A stretch of DNA of 64,000 nucleotides from Nautilus pompilius (Eukaryota > Mollusca > Cephalopoda > Nautilida > Nautilidae): contig JACATO010000120.1 in NCBI GenBank assembly GCA_018389105.1, positions 1,882,158 through 1,946,157 on the forward strand, in the 5' to 3' direction. The position numbers and the translations under genes are program-made. Numbering within the stretch: the first letter of the stretch is position 1; each line of letters begins with the position of its first letter. This document shows, piece after piece, positions 33,602 through 45,349 of the stretch. The notes below the pieces were generated by a model. The model worked only from the letters and a program-made list of their open reading frames with translations, searched no databases and had not been told where the DNA came from.

Positions 33602-36486
33602 GGGGTTATAAAAATAAAATAATCGATAAACCGACAGATTTTTTTAAAAAGAAAAACCAGTTAGAGTTTAAGATGGCAGGGACTCGCAGAGAATCGGTGA
33701 AACATCTCGGAGGAGGAGGAGGAGAGAGGAAATCGCTGTAAATGCGGTTAAGGAAAAAGAAAACGTTTAAGGAGCGGAGCTTCTCGTTTAAAGAGGAGAG
33801 AGATTTCCTCCTCCTCCTCCTCCTCTTCTTCTTTTGGAGATTGATTCCTTTCGAACGTAACTGTTTCTACCGAGACGTGTGTAAACAACGAGAGAGAGGC
33901 ATCGTTCCTTCTCGCATCTCCATGGAAACACGTACGCGGCCCGGCCGGAAGGGGACTAATTCTAGCATCGGAATCGACAAGATAGAGAGGGGTCCGTCTG
34001 CAGACGTTTTGTCGGGTCCCAGGGTCCTGCTGTTCTGAGTCAGCCAGCATCGCTGAAGGCTCGCTACTAGTAAAGACGCTTTTCAGAAAGCGAAGCTGAT
34101 AGCCCAGCCGGTCCGAAGACCCTGGGACCCCTGGCTGTCCTATCCTGTCTTGTTCTGGACACGGAAGTGAAAGGGAAGCTCAATGATATCTTCAGAGTGG
34201 GTAACCCTTTCCTCCCCGGCAACTGTTACATCACTGTCTCCAGACCTAAACCTTGTCAGTTCTTGTTTACTTCTCTTCTTACCAACTGATCCCCCCAACA
34301 GAGCCCAGTCTCTGTAAGTAATTACTTGGAAAGGCGAACCGTTCCGTCTTTTGTTAATTTAACGGGAATCTGTCATATTTAGAGTGGTTTCTTCTGGAAG
34401 AGTATATTAGCAAGCAATGCAGTCAAAAGCAGGCCTGGAATCATTGCACGTTCCTCGTGAACTGCTGACACGGATCGCGAACAATACAACACCCGAAACA
34501 TAATAAATAAACCACTTCCGTATGGATCATTCCAAGACCAAAATCTTGTATTTTAAAGCGAAAATACGAAAAGTATTCACGGTGCCACTAACAGCCGCAG
34601 ACTGCGCCATATGACGTATTAGTAGATGACATCCATCCCTAAGACCACACTATGCGAGTCTGTGACTCGATGGGGCCTAGAGCTATGGATGAGAAAATGT
34701 ATTTATGTTTAAATTTACGGAAATTCCTTTCATTTTCAATGCATGTTAGTCATCATGGAATTGTTTTTCAGCTGCAAAGTAAACAGGGCTATTTCGAGCA
34801 GAGTTCAGGGTTCCTTAATTGGTCATTGTGTAAATCCATTTTAAAACTGTGTCGGTAAACATTTGTTGCTGCTGGAGTCCCACACGAACCAAGATGGTTT
34901 CCTGCTTCCTTGCGATAACCAAACTAAAAAAAAATACAAACAAACAGGAAAGTGGCAGCTTTAATCGCTCTTAGAAACAGCGACAGCTTCTGGGTTTATA
35001 TTCACGAAACTCTGCAGTCATAATTGGCACTCTGTCTTTTAATAACAATCAAATCTGAACTTAGAACAATCCGCCAATACTCGTCTCTTAGGTCCCTCGG
35101 TTGGTTTACCAAACGGTGTCAGTGTAAGACGAGGAAATAGTGTTCAGCAATATTTATAGACATTGAACTGACAACAACAGCAACAACAACAAAAAAGTGT
35201 TGGAAACGTATTACATGGTTTTTAAAATTCAAGAAGAGGAATCATATCACTCAAAACACAATAATCTTGATGCATTCTTTATGCTGGATCCTGAAGCAGA
35301 TATTAAAGTAAATTCTCCTTATCCGTATATAAGAGATCCGAGCGCCATGGTTTCCGTAGCGGACGACTTTCCTACAAAATTATGTTAATTTATTTATTGA
35401 ATTTACCAGAAAGCCTCCGGAAGTTTCCATCTTCTCAGTGATTACCAGTAATGGGGTTGGTGCTGCGTCCTCGCTAAGGCTACGCACACAGCTTGCAGAT
35501 GCTTCGTTCCCATTTGGCCTTCGCTGTCCTGTGTATTAGGAGCTGTCACTTACCCCCTGCGCGCCATATCTGACGCTTTTTCTCAGATGAGCTTCAGTAC
35601 TCCGACTGTATGTCATCAGCCAGGCGCCTGGAGAAATACCGCAGGTTTGGTATAAAGAGATTTAAAAGGAAGCTTGTGTGATTGTATCTGGCTAGTGGCT
35701 TCAGGCTGCAAGCCAGACTACACATGAAAACGGTCAGGACTTTTGCGATATAAATTGTGCAGAATTGACAGTTTTACATGTGAAGGTAATTTCGTGCAAT
35801 TTCTGGACGATCGTAATGACAACGGATAGTCACCGCCTAAGGTCACAGGGAGACGTCTATTAGCGTCTGTGACGGCCTTCGGCCCGCACATTATACCCGT
35901 CACCGGATTATACTTCAGTCACCTGGTAGTGCATTCCACTCTTCTGTCAATACTTGACACAGTCCCCGAAGAGCTCCCCCACTCAGGAGCACCGAGTTCC
36001 TTGCCAATGCGTATAGACAGCTATTTTCAGACATTGTAGAGACCCATGGAGTTTAAGCAGACAATGAAAAAGATGTCGGACTCTCTCTGTCTATCTACTT
36101 CCGGCCCGTAGCATAACTATGGCTTTGTATCGCTGTTTACCGGTAAGATGTCTTCAAAGAGTCATCATTGCCACTATGTGGACATTTTCCAAAGGTTTTA
36201 TACCTGGTTGACTTTCGTTGTTGTTGTTTTTTTTTTAAAATTTGGATTCACCTGACAGCAGTGTGACATTTTCAGCTGTAACCCCACAGAGACAAAGAGC
36301 CACAGGCAGTATTTAAAGCAACAGTAAAGTCACATGACTCAAACCTTAGGTTCACGGAGAGTTGAAGGATCATACGACAAGGCGACTGTAAATAGTCTTA
36401 GAAGAGGCCTCATACAAAATATGCCTATATAGTTTTGTTCGGTGAATGTGTGTGTGTGTGTGTGTCTTTTTTGTTTTGTTTTCCAG
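33601..36486. other. Gene-poor stretch
   Basis: GGA/TCC-rich near 33708-33835 and CpG-richer near 33880-34050. A short GT run sits at 36448-36463. No gene recognised. Confidence 0.4.
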
Positions 36487-36600
36487 CATCAAAACTATAT
36501 TTCGGATTTTCTGAGTGGTTTGATTTATGGAAAAGAGCGGATTTCGAAAGCCACTTCTATTCTGTCGCCAGGTTTACCATCGTGGACAGAAAAGGAAATG
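36487..36600 (+). CDS. Exon candidate, 38 codons, phase 0 at both ends
   Basis: A T-rich acceptor tract ends GTTTTCCAG at 36486 and a donor GTATGAGT begins at 36601. The 114 bases between are open in two frames. The frame starting at the first base gives residues such as DFLSGLIYGKERISK and PSWTEKEM. The other gives FGFSEWFDLWKRADF. No family is recognised. The T-rich tract is extended by a GT microsatellite (36448-36463), which could make the acceptor accidental. Confidence 0.22.
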
Positions 36601-36611
36601 GTATGAGTGAA

Positions 36612-36655
36612 GAAATGCCTTCTTATGCTGTTCGAAATGCCTTCTTATGCTGTTC
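36612..36655 (+). repeat. Perfect 22-bp tandem duplication
   Basis: Two identical adjacent 22-base copies beginning GAAATGCCTTCTTATG at 36612 and 36634, just inside the putative intron after the exon candidate at 36487-36600. Identity implies a recent slippage or duplication event. Confidence 0.97.
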
Positions 36656-36798
36656 TGTGTCTCAGCAGATAATTAAAGGTATTGCTATATTAAACAAAGT
36701 ATGTGAAGGCTTAAATTGAAACAGGTACCAGAGATGATTTTGAATAATAGCTGGATATACTTATTCCATTATTTGAAGAGGAGCGCGAGAGTGTAAAA

Positions 36799-36919
36799 GA
36801 CTTCCTTGGCCATCTATACTTCTCTTTCTTTACATTATGTTTTTACTTCACGCATAGAACGATCAATGATCCGTGACCCATAATGTAAAGAGGGAGAAGT
36901 ATAGATGGCCAAGGACGTC
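36799..36919. repeat. 41-bp inverted repeat forming a long hairpin
   Basis: Left arm 36799-36839 and right arm 36879-36919 are reverse complements with three mismatches. The shared core is CCTTGGCCATCTATACTTCT, and the arms enclose a 39-base loop. Outside the arms, GTG...AAGAC also pairs roughly, so the foldback may extend to about 36791-36927. No coding content. It could be a MITE or foldback element, a recent inverted duplication, or a small-RNA precursor. Confidence 0.9.
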
Positions 36920-36927
36920 TTGGGGCA

Positions 36928-39900
36928 CGGACAGACAACGTTCTTCTACTTAGCTGCATGTCGTCGATAAAAGCTAACTCAGTAATTGTAATTTTTCTAG
37001 GGCGATAAATTGGCCGCCGGAACAAATACAAATAATTAAAGACAGAGAAAACAGATTTTTACTTTGCCTCTCCTAGGTTTCAGAAGACCATCATCTTAAG
37101 GCAAAAATGGAGCTGGCAAAGAGGTTCCGGCTATCAATAAATATTTGTCCACACGTGTCGGAAGTCGCGGTCGAGCCAGCCGGTCAATAACTGACACAGA
37201 TGGCGCGGCGAAGCATTTATGGGGGTCGGGAAATCGAACAGATCCCGCTATCGGACCGGGAAAGCTGCGTCGAGGTGTCGCGATTACATAAACAACAGCC
37301 TTTAGTGTTGACTTCGCTTAAGTACTGCACCATCGATTTCCGATGGTACGGGCTGGGCGTTCTCCGCCCACAGACATCCCTCTGGGGCCGACAGGAACGG
37401 TAACTCTCTTTCAGCGCTCTTTTATACTTCACGCACCTGGGACGTCGTCAGCCAGCAAAGGAGGAAGAAAAAGCAAAAAAAGAAGAAAGGACAATCACCC
37501 CCCACACTTGTCTGCTGCGCAGTTATATGAAATCAGAATGCTATGCAGTCTGTTTCTTAATCTTACATAATATTATTTATTTATAGAAAATTTGATATTC
37601 AATTAATTAACCTGTGTGATGCAAACCGGCTGGGTGGGCGACAAAGGGAACCACGGCAGCTGTCAACTTATGTATTGTAGCTCTTTTGTAGTGGAGTTTA
37701 AAACTGTGGCAGTGACATCACAGGAGCGAAGTAGGGGGGGATAAAATCAGTCTAATGATGGGAACTAAAATTACTATATTTTAAAACCGGTATCTTACAC
37801 AGTAAACTTAATTATTTTTTACTGGGAATATGCTGAAATCTTCCTCTAAGTTATTTTCATTTTATGAAATAACATTACGTAAATATATGCATCTTTATTC
37901 TCGAGGACAGAATAAAATGGCTGCTAAATAAGGACGGGAAACTTCATGACCTATGAGCGATTTTAATCAAATGGATGCATGTATTATATATACAATTGTG
38001 TAGAGATGACATTTTAACAAGACTATTCATTAATCTATTATTTTAATATATTTCTGAGTGCTAAAAGGTATGAAGGTGGCCAGAGTGGGGAGCGCCCAAG
38101 CTAAGCCGGTGGACGGTAGGGGATTATCTTCTGACAAGTCCTCTGCCAATAGTGGACCGAAACCAGTTAAAGGATAACGCATACTAAAATATTACCAGAA
38201 TCACATTCAGTGTAGAAGCCTCGATCGGTATTAGGAGTTCCAACCGAGCGATTCACGAATAAGCAAATCCCCAGGCCAGTTATTGGCACGTTGTTTTATC
38301 TGCAGCCCGTTTTGGGTCGGTGCAAATTCTATACAGCTGGGGGATTTAAACTCATGTAGGTGGAACCATGGCACACAGTGGTCAGTGACGACCTCGGGAC
38401 GATCGCCCCTGTCTATGGCGCCCCAAAGACCGTACAACATATTTTTCTGTTGCGTAGTTCTTGGAAGAAAGTGGGTAACAGTAAACAGCATTCACAGTCC
38501 TGAATCCTGCAGCTTAAGAACTATTTGCATTCCAACAACCGACTACTGATCAAGTATCCACGATATAACTCAGCTGCGGTGTGTGTCGTCGTCTGTAGTT
38601 GTTGTAATATGTCAGGAGCTCCCACTTGCGCTCTTCTACGACTTTTTTTTTTTCCTTTCGTAGTTGGAATTTCCACTCCATTGACTTCTTTCGTTGCCGA
38701 TTGATTAATAGGGCAAAGTGAAGTTGAAATCGAATTCGTTCGACTTGCTCATAGGCCGTCAAAATTAAGCTTCTAAGGGGCATAACTCTCTGGCCCAGGG
38801 CCACCTCTCGTTAATGCTCAGTACGACGATGAGCTTGGAACGAGCGGACAAAATAACGGCAGTAAACTCTCGTAACATCTATTGGGGGGCCAAGAAAAGG
38901 GGACACCAGTAGCAGTAACTAGTATCTGCTGCTACTACCGCTGTCCATCAAATTGGTGCGCATGACAAAACAGTCAGCCAAGTATCCCAGAGGACTCATC
39001 GATAAAGACACTTTGGGGTTCCAATAATGTCTGCCCATCTGACACGGACAACAGCCGGAAACAACGGAGAAGAGACCAGGTCAAAACCTGCGAGTGAAGA
39101 CTCGTCGTGTCCTGCAGGAATTCGACAAGCACTCCATCTAGCGGGAACAGCGCTGCGGGCAGAGCTCCCCCCGAAACGAGGCTCCATTCATCAGGGCTGC
39201 AGAAGTGCGGCTGTGGACAGTGATGCTATTGGCTGCTATTATTATTATTTTTTTAATTTCGGAGATATACGCCGCTGCCGATTCGTTTTTTCCTTAAATT
39301 TTATTTCTTTTACTTCCCTTCTTTCTGTTTGGTTTCGTCCCCCACGTTTATCGATTTGGTTTTCAGCCAATTAACGAGCGAGCCGCCTAGCGGGAGGAGG
39401 GGGGGGGGTCTTCTCGCTTTCTCAGACGCGTAAGGGGCCCCGCTCTCCTAAAAGTTAAACATTTATATGGTCCTAACCGAACGAAGTGGGGAAGAGCGGG
39501 AAGTCCTGGAGTCCAAGCCCCTTCTGAAGGGAAGAACTGAGTCGTAAATTTGTTATTTATCTTTCGTTTATAGCTGCTGTTGCAGGCGGCCCTGCCACTG
39601 CGATAGAAGAGAGGTCGGACGGGTCTCTAGATACACCAGCGACAATCGTAGTTTATTTGAAAATAAACTAAAATCAGGTTACTCAGCCAAAATATTTAAA
39701 ATGATTTTTTTTTTGTCGTAAACTCTCATTAATTATCTACGAAAAGATTCCATAAACTTTAAATGAAATTTAGAATTAATCTGGGGTTTTTCGTTTGCGT
39801 TACTAGTGGAAGGGAGATAAATAACAATAAAGGGACGTAAAAAATTAACATTAGAACCAACAATATAATATTGATGATAATAAAAGAAAATTAATAAAAG

Positions 39901-39959
39901 ATATTTACTTGTGCGCTGTTTTTATAAATTCTTAAGCGAGGAAATATTTAAATAATGTC
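36928..39959. other. Gene-poor stretch
   Basis: No gene supported. Short G runs near 39408 and poly-T near 39706. A minus-strand 86-codon frame at 38231-38491 reads well but resembles nothing I can name. AAGGGAGATAA at 39809 is a copy of the dispersed motif. Confidence 0.4.
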
Positions 39960-39979
39960 GAGAGAGAGAGAGAGAGAGA
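39960..39979. repeat. Short GA microsatellite
   Basis: Ten GA units. Confidence 0.9.
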
Positions 39980-40112
39980 TGTGCATGTGCTTTTTGTGAG
40001 TGATTGAAACGGAAATAAATAAATAAATGAAACGTTACCTGATTTCAATTGCATATTTATGCAAATACTTAGTTTGGTTGGGTAAACACCTGGTCTATGA
40101 CACTGATTGCAG

Positions 40113-40201
40113 TAAGGCGCCATGTCCAGAGCAGTTGTCTCAAACTTGTCTTTTGCCTGAGCCACTCTGTGCTCGAAACCTATTTACTGATCCACTTACA
40201 G
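40113..40201 (+). CDS. Weak exon candidate
   Basis: An AG at 40112 and a strong donor (CTTACAG then GTAAGAG at 40202) bracket 89 bases. The acceptor lacks a good pyrimidine tract. One frame gives a Cys/Pro-containing peptide (APCPEQLSQTCLLPEPLC), and another is also open. No family recognised. The donor is the main evidence. Confidence 0.2.
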
Positions 40202-40777
40202 GTAAGAGAGCAGAACATTTATTAAATCACACAACATTATAATGAGTATAGTTACATATTACAGTATTCAAATAACATGTGAACATAATACTGAGTATAA
40301 ACGTTCTGGAATTAATGATATGTCTGACATTGATTCTCATCCTTGTAATAGCCGGCCTGATGCAGCCATCCAGATGAGAATATGTCATTCTTGTGCGATG
40401 TCAGAAAACACAACCAAATAACGTTTCGCAGCATCCTTCCTGCCAACAAGAGTCTGAAAGTCCTCATCTGCAATTCACTAGGATATTATTTTGAGAACTT
40501 CTTATTTCAGCTCAATTTCCATTTCAAGCCGAGTTTTCTCGACATCGAAACCTGTCGCAATACTTTCTGACATGGAAATGGTAGAGAACATAGGACCTGC
40601 TCTGTTCTCTTGAAATCTGTGAAGCCGACTGCTTTAATTAGCCGTCATACTTCTCTGTGTAACAAGAGCTCTCCGTATTAGAAACCAGGCTCGTCGACTT
40701 AGATTCTGAACAATCTTCTTTGTAAAGCCTTTGTACCTATTGAATTAACTATTTTAACCTCAATGCGCATTACATTT
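40202..40777. other. Downstream flank of the third hAT relic
   Basis: On the minus strand this follows the recognisable transposase piece. No further hAT motifs could be read with confidence. Confidence 0.4.
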
Positions 40778-41382
40778 TTAGGTTACCAGTTTTTCCACAC
40801 AATGAATGTTGATGTAAAATACAGTTATGATGTTAAAAAAAAACTCTCTTTGGCAAAGCGATGTAAGCCCACTGTTCACACCAACCATTGCTGAAGCGCC
40901 ATCTGTTGTAATGGAAATGAACTTGCGTAACGGAGCTCTTTCTTCATTAATACAATTCCCGAATGACCTGTAGATATCCTCACCTCTTGTCTCATCCTCG
41001 AGGAAAAGAATCTTCAAGAATTCAGTCATCAAACAGTATTCTATCAAAGACCGCGCTGTTCTTTGCCAGCAATATTGGTCGACTCGTTGAATTCTTGAAA
41101 AACGTATGAACAGGAGTCTCGCTCTTTTTCTCGAGTCTTTCCAGGTAATTAAAGAAAGTCTATGGATGAAATTATTTCTGATTTATTTTTAAATTTATCG
41201 AGCAGAGCGCCAGCTCTTTCTGAAAAGTCTCTTTTAATGAATGTTCCATCTTCGAGCGATTTCGATTTTCTAGCAAAGTCCCGACGCGCGCGATAAAGTT
41301 CGATTGTCCGCCCTCGATTTCCCCATCTATTTCGTGAAAACCGTTTGTTGCGCTTTCGATGCTGACTCAAAGCCATTCTCAC
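40778..41382 (-). pseudogene. hAT transposase relic (GTF2IRD2/FAM200-like type)
   Basis: The minus strand holds a partial, broken hAT transposase. The first block (41382-41149) includes ARRDFARKSKSLEDGTFIK, matching the family segment before the first catalytic acid. A broken link near 41070-41100 reads NESTNIAGKEQ, where intact relatives have DESTD, so the first Asp is Asn here. The next block (41047-40778) contains LEDETRGEDIYRSF and SITTDGASAMVG, with the second acidic motif TDGA intact, then HCVEKL. The BED finger, the middle insertion domain and the C-terminal dimerisation block were not found. It complements neither of the other hAT relics, so it is a third insertion. Confidence 0.8.
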
Positions 41383-43121
41383 CTGTCTCTGCCTCGGTTC
41401 ACTCTTAAGGTGCAGTTCGTTAGCTTAAAATGGAAAATACTTCGCGACCGACCGTAGGAGCAGGGGACACCGGCGGTCTGACGACACCTGGTCTAGAATA
41501 CAGCTTTTAGTAATCAAAATCCTCATCATAAGTTAATTCCACACCTGACTCGTCGCAGTGCCGACAGTTCGCAAACTTACCCGGTCGGGCTACTGTGCGG
41601 TGTCTGTTATTTCTGGTGGGATGGAGAAGACAAATTATTGCCGCACTTCATGACAAATGCAATCATATAATAAATTCAGATAAGTTATCAAGAGTTTTGT
41701 CCCTTAGATTAATTTTGACATTGTAGCAGCTTTCGAACACCCGGACCCTCTTTTTTGAGTATCGTAGTTCCTTCTGCACAGCCGCCCTGTGCGATCGCGT
41801 CCTCGTTGTCGTCCATAGCAACCAATCGCAGAAGCTGAAAAAAATAACAAATTCTGCTAAATTAAGTGATTCATTAAAATAAATGGATTTGGATCTCGCT
41901 TAAGTTTTTGTTTTTAATTTATTAACTGCTAATCCATTCACACAACTTCGAGGTCGTATGGCGAAATTTAAAAATGAAAATAGGATCTGAATGTCAACAT
42001 CTACAGACACAGGAAAATGAATGAGCGAGAATTAATTCATCTGTTGATCAAAAGAGAACTCATTTAGAAACATATTAGACTGAAATAACAGTAAAATTAT
42101 TTATTTTCTAGGGAAATAAACAAATTACGGTCTCAATCTAGGAAATTAGATCGCCGTCTATTATATTTCCGCATTCAATCTTTTATAAAATAAGTTCGAT
42201 CATCTGAGCCCCATTTCATTTACTTCTCAAGTCTGCACTAACTAAGTCTAGTTTCTAAATTTATCTCCCTTTGATACATTTATTTATCAGGTTGCTATCT
42301 TTGACATCTAACTTTGTTTTTAATGTTTTTTTAATTTTTTAAAATATATTTTAATGCAATTTTAATTATTGAATTAAATTCTTTAGATCACAGCATCGGC
42401 TGAGTTAACTTTACAAAAATAAATCAATACATTTTAAATGCTAAATTTTTTTTTTTAAATATTGAATTATCTCCCTTTCGTTGATTAGTTTACTTATTTT
42501 TAAAGATGAATTCATACCATTATGTCCCTTAGCTCACTGCCTCTGGTTACGTCCCTTTAATAAGCGTTTCTTCTCTAACAGAAAAGTAATAAACTGCGTC
42601 ATTTTATTTCTGATCCAGATTTTGAAAAAGCAATGGCCCCGGTCCGTTTGCGGCATTGGGCAATAGACCCGGTTGGTTGTATTCTGGGCGACTCCATGAA
42701 TGCTGATCTAGACTTTTTTCGGGTCGACCTCGCTACAACTATTATATTTACCTGGTGACTGCAAATAGGCACAGGTGTATAAAGTAACCCTCCCACAACT
42801 GTGTATGCTTAAACAACCAGACTCGTTCCTCCCGCCCCCACTAAGGCCGCGCCACCGTTCGGCTCGAGTTTGCGGCACTCGACCACATCTACGGCACCAC
42901 CACCACCCCCCACGTGACTGTATTACGTTTAACAGCTTCGTGTGCTCTGAAGTCGCCGGCGGTCAGTGGTCGCGCGCGCACCTGCCTCACGTAGACCTCC
43001 CTCTTCCCCTTCACCGTCCAACAACACGGCTTCGGTTACATCTCACACACCAGCTGCCCGCGGTAGTAAAATGGGATATTTATTGTCTTACGGCTTGTTT
43101 GATTTTAAATAGCATCACTTC
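41383..43121. other. Gene-poor stretch
   Basis: AT-rich from 41.8 to 42.5 kb with two minus-strand copies of the AGGGAGATAA motif (42260 and 42467). GC-richer near 42.8-43.05 kb. No gene recognised. Confidence 0.45.
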
Positions 43122-43135
43122 TAATAATAATAATA

Positions 43136-43173
<38 letters not shown>

Positions 43174-43188
43174 TAATAATAATAATAT
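43122..43188. repeat. AAT trinucleotide microsatellite
   Basis: TAA/AAT run with two TATA interruptions. Confidence 0.96.
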
Positions 43189-43257
43189 GGAAACACGGGA
43201 TGTGCGCAGAAAAAGGGTAAGTGGAACTGAGAGACTAACAAAGAAAATACATTGTGC

Positions 43258-44021
43258 AATGCGCTAGAATTTGTGAGCCCTTTGCCTCATGTAGAACCTG
43301 ACCCCTTGTTTTCATGCCTCCATACGGGTTAATAATGTATGACTGTGGAATTTTGTTCCAAATGTCCTGCAGCACCAAGGTTTAGCTTCCATTTGTCTCT
43401 CTCAACAGCCGTATGACCATATATAGCTTCGTTGTTGTTCGTATAAGAACTTTGTGCTGGCCAAGGCATCTCTGTGAGTGGTCCATCAGCCTCGGCGCTT
43501 TCCGGATAGTTTTCCATCACAAAGACTGTATGTTTGGAGTCATTGTTATGTTGGAAAACGAATTTCTGGGAATGGCATGATAAATGAGAACCTGTCTCCA
43601 CCTGTCAGCGCTTGGTATATCTTCGATTTCATATAAATTCCTGGCTCCCTCGGCTGATCTGCAGCCACGCACTTGTGTTGGTCGACCTTGCTGCACACCA
43701 CCACTTCCTGGTCCGCCTTCCAACAGCTGCCGTCGATTATTGTCGACTTTAATCCTGGACTCATCTGAAAAGAACACCGTTCTTCTAGGTTTGTTCAATT
43801 CTGCTGCTTCCATTGGCTCCCCATCTATCGCAGAGAGAACAAACCCCGAGATGCTTAACGCCACCTCTGGATATTGCGGGCTGTCTTCCTCGAGCCTGTC
43901 TATTGTCGGCAGCGCCAGTCTCACATATCATCCTCAGAGTCTTGCATGCAGCTCTTCTGCAAACACGAATCCGGGCTGCAATCTGCTGCATGGAGCAGTC
44001 TTCACCAGCTAAAACTTTCAT
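43258..44021 (-). pseudogene. Tc1-like transposase pseudogene
   Basis: Minus-strand Tc1/mariner-superfamily transposase, lacking its N terminus and frameshifted. The helix-turn-helix region starts near 44021 (KVLAGEDCSMQQIAARIRV, then ETGAADNRQARGRQP). Next is the catalytic domain, with the first Asp in VFFSDESRIKV (about 43765). A shift leads to FVFQHNNDSKHT (about 43547), where relatives have Asp at the first Asn of this motif, so the second acid is lost. WPAQSSYTNNNEAIYG follows, keeping the Glu of the third position. The second and third positions are 38 residues apart instead of the usual 34. The tail reads on to about 43258. Terminal inverted repeats were not found. The 142- and 180-codon plus-strand frames over this region are its shadow. 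Confidence 0.87.
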
Positions 44022-45349
44022 TTATACGCTTGCCGTCATATTTCCTTCTCAAGAGTCAGTAGACAACCAATCACAGCGTTTTATATCAACACGTGATCAT
44101 ACTGTGGTAGATTGCATTTTTACACACGATATGCGGTTCTGTCAGGTGCTATTCTCTATTTTCATAATTATTTCTACGACTGCCTGTCACAAATACAAGA
44201 AAACAAAAAATCTCCAAGTTTATGCACTGATTTCCAGAATGAAGAAAACGCTTGGTCTTGTGTCGGCAGAGATATACTTAAAGTCCGCTGTGTGTTCAGG
44301 CTGGTGGATTTCCGTAACGCAGTGTCGGCCACCTCGAGATATAAGAAAGCCCTAAAATCGAAGCTGCAACTTAAACACAATCAGTTACTCTAAGTATGGC
44401 AATCTGTACGTTAGAATCCCCGTTAACATGCTTACGTCATCAGTCGCCGTTTGAAGTCTTGGACTCAGTCGCACAGCTTCAGCACCCTCATCCCCCCACT
44501 GGCTTTTTGAATTATTCTCTCCACAGCCGATATCCATTCCCGCCCCTAACCTACACGCCTAAAGATCCATATTTCTGTGAGCACCTCACATTTTTATGAC
44601 GTGTAGGATTACTAAAGAATCAGCTGTATTTGCCATCACAGCTGACCACCAGCTCCTGGCACTCTATCGGTAGACCACGTGAGCAGTACATCAAGTACGA
44701 TACTCGTACATCTTCTTTTTAAAACTCTCTAGGGATACGCTATCGTTATCCGTCGGCTATTACCCTTCTCGATAAGCTTAATAACAATGGCTCTGCCGAG
44801 TGGATTTACTGCCTTTACTGGCGATGTACATGCTTCAGCCGGGACAGAACCTGGTTGCCCTATTACCAGGCAATAAACATCTGTATTCTTCCACGTGATG
44901 CCGGTATCTTTCGACGTCGTGTAAATACCACGGAAAGGCGGCCTATTGATTCCTCAGGACATTCGTTCGGAACAAAGGCAGGGGGGGGGCGGACAAGAAT
45001 TACTTTAAAAGTTATTACCCACACAGGTGAACCACGTAATTGTAACTTGACGTTGCCTCCACTCGAAAAACGGCCCCTGGGCCTGTTAGGAATCCCCACA
45101 GGTGCGAGCGGGAGGCCGAAGACCGTGAAAAATGACCGCAATTTCATAGTTGGCACAGAAACAACAACACGATGCAAGAGGGAACAAATAAGGAAATAAA
45201 GAATCGTGTTTTCTTAGTTAGAAGATGAAGACGAAAGCAGCTTCTTAAATATTTCCATTATTCTACTGGAATCTTAATGGTTTTCTATTTAGTTATGGTC
45301 TCTGTGTTCTTGCAATTACAAAGGTAAATTGGAAGTGCATACAAAGATG
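44022..45349. other. Gene-poor stretch
   Basis: Should contain the outer end of the Tc1-like element, but no inverted repeat was found. Frames at 44112-44393 and 44855-45199 are unrecognised and also open on the other strand. Confidence 0.4.

Noticed and set aside
43813-44355. 180-codon plus-strand frame
   Set aside because: Mostly antisense to the Tc1-like transposase relic.
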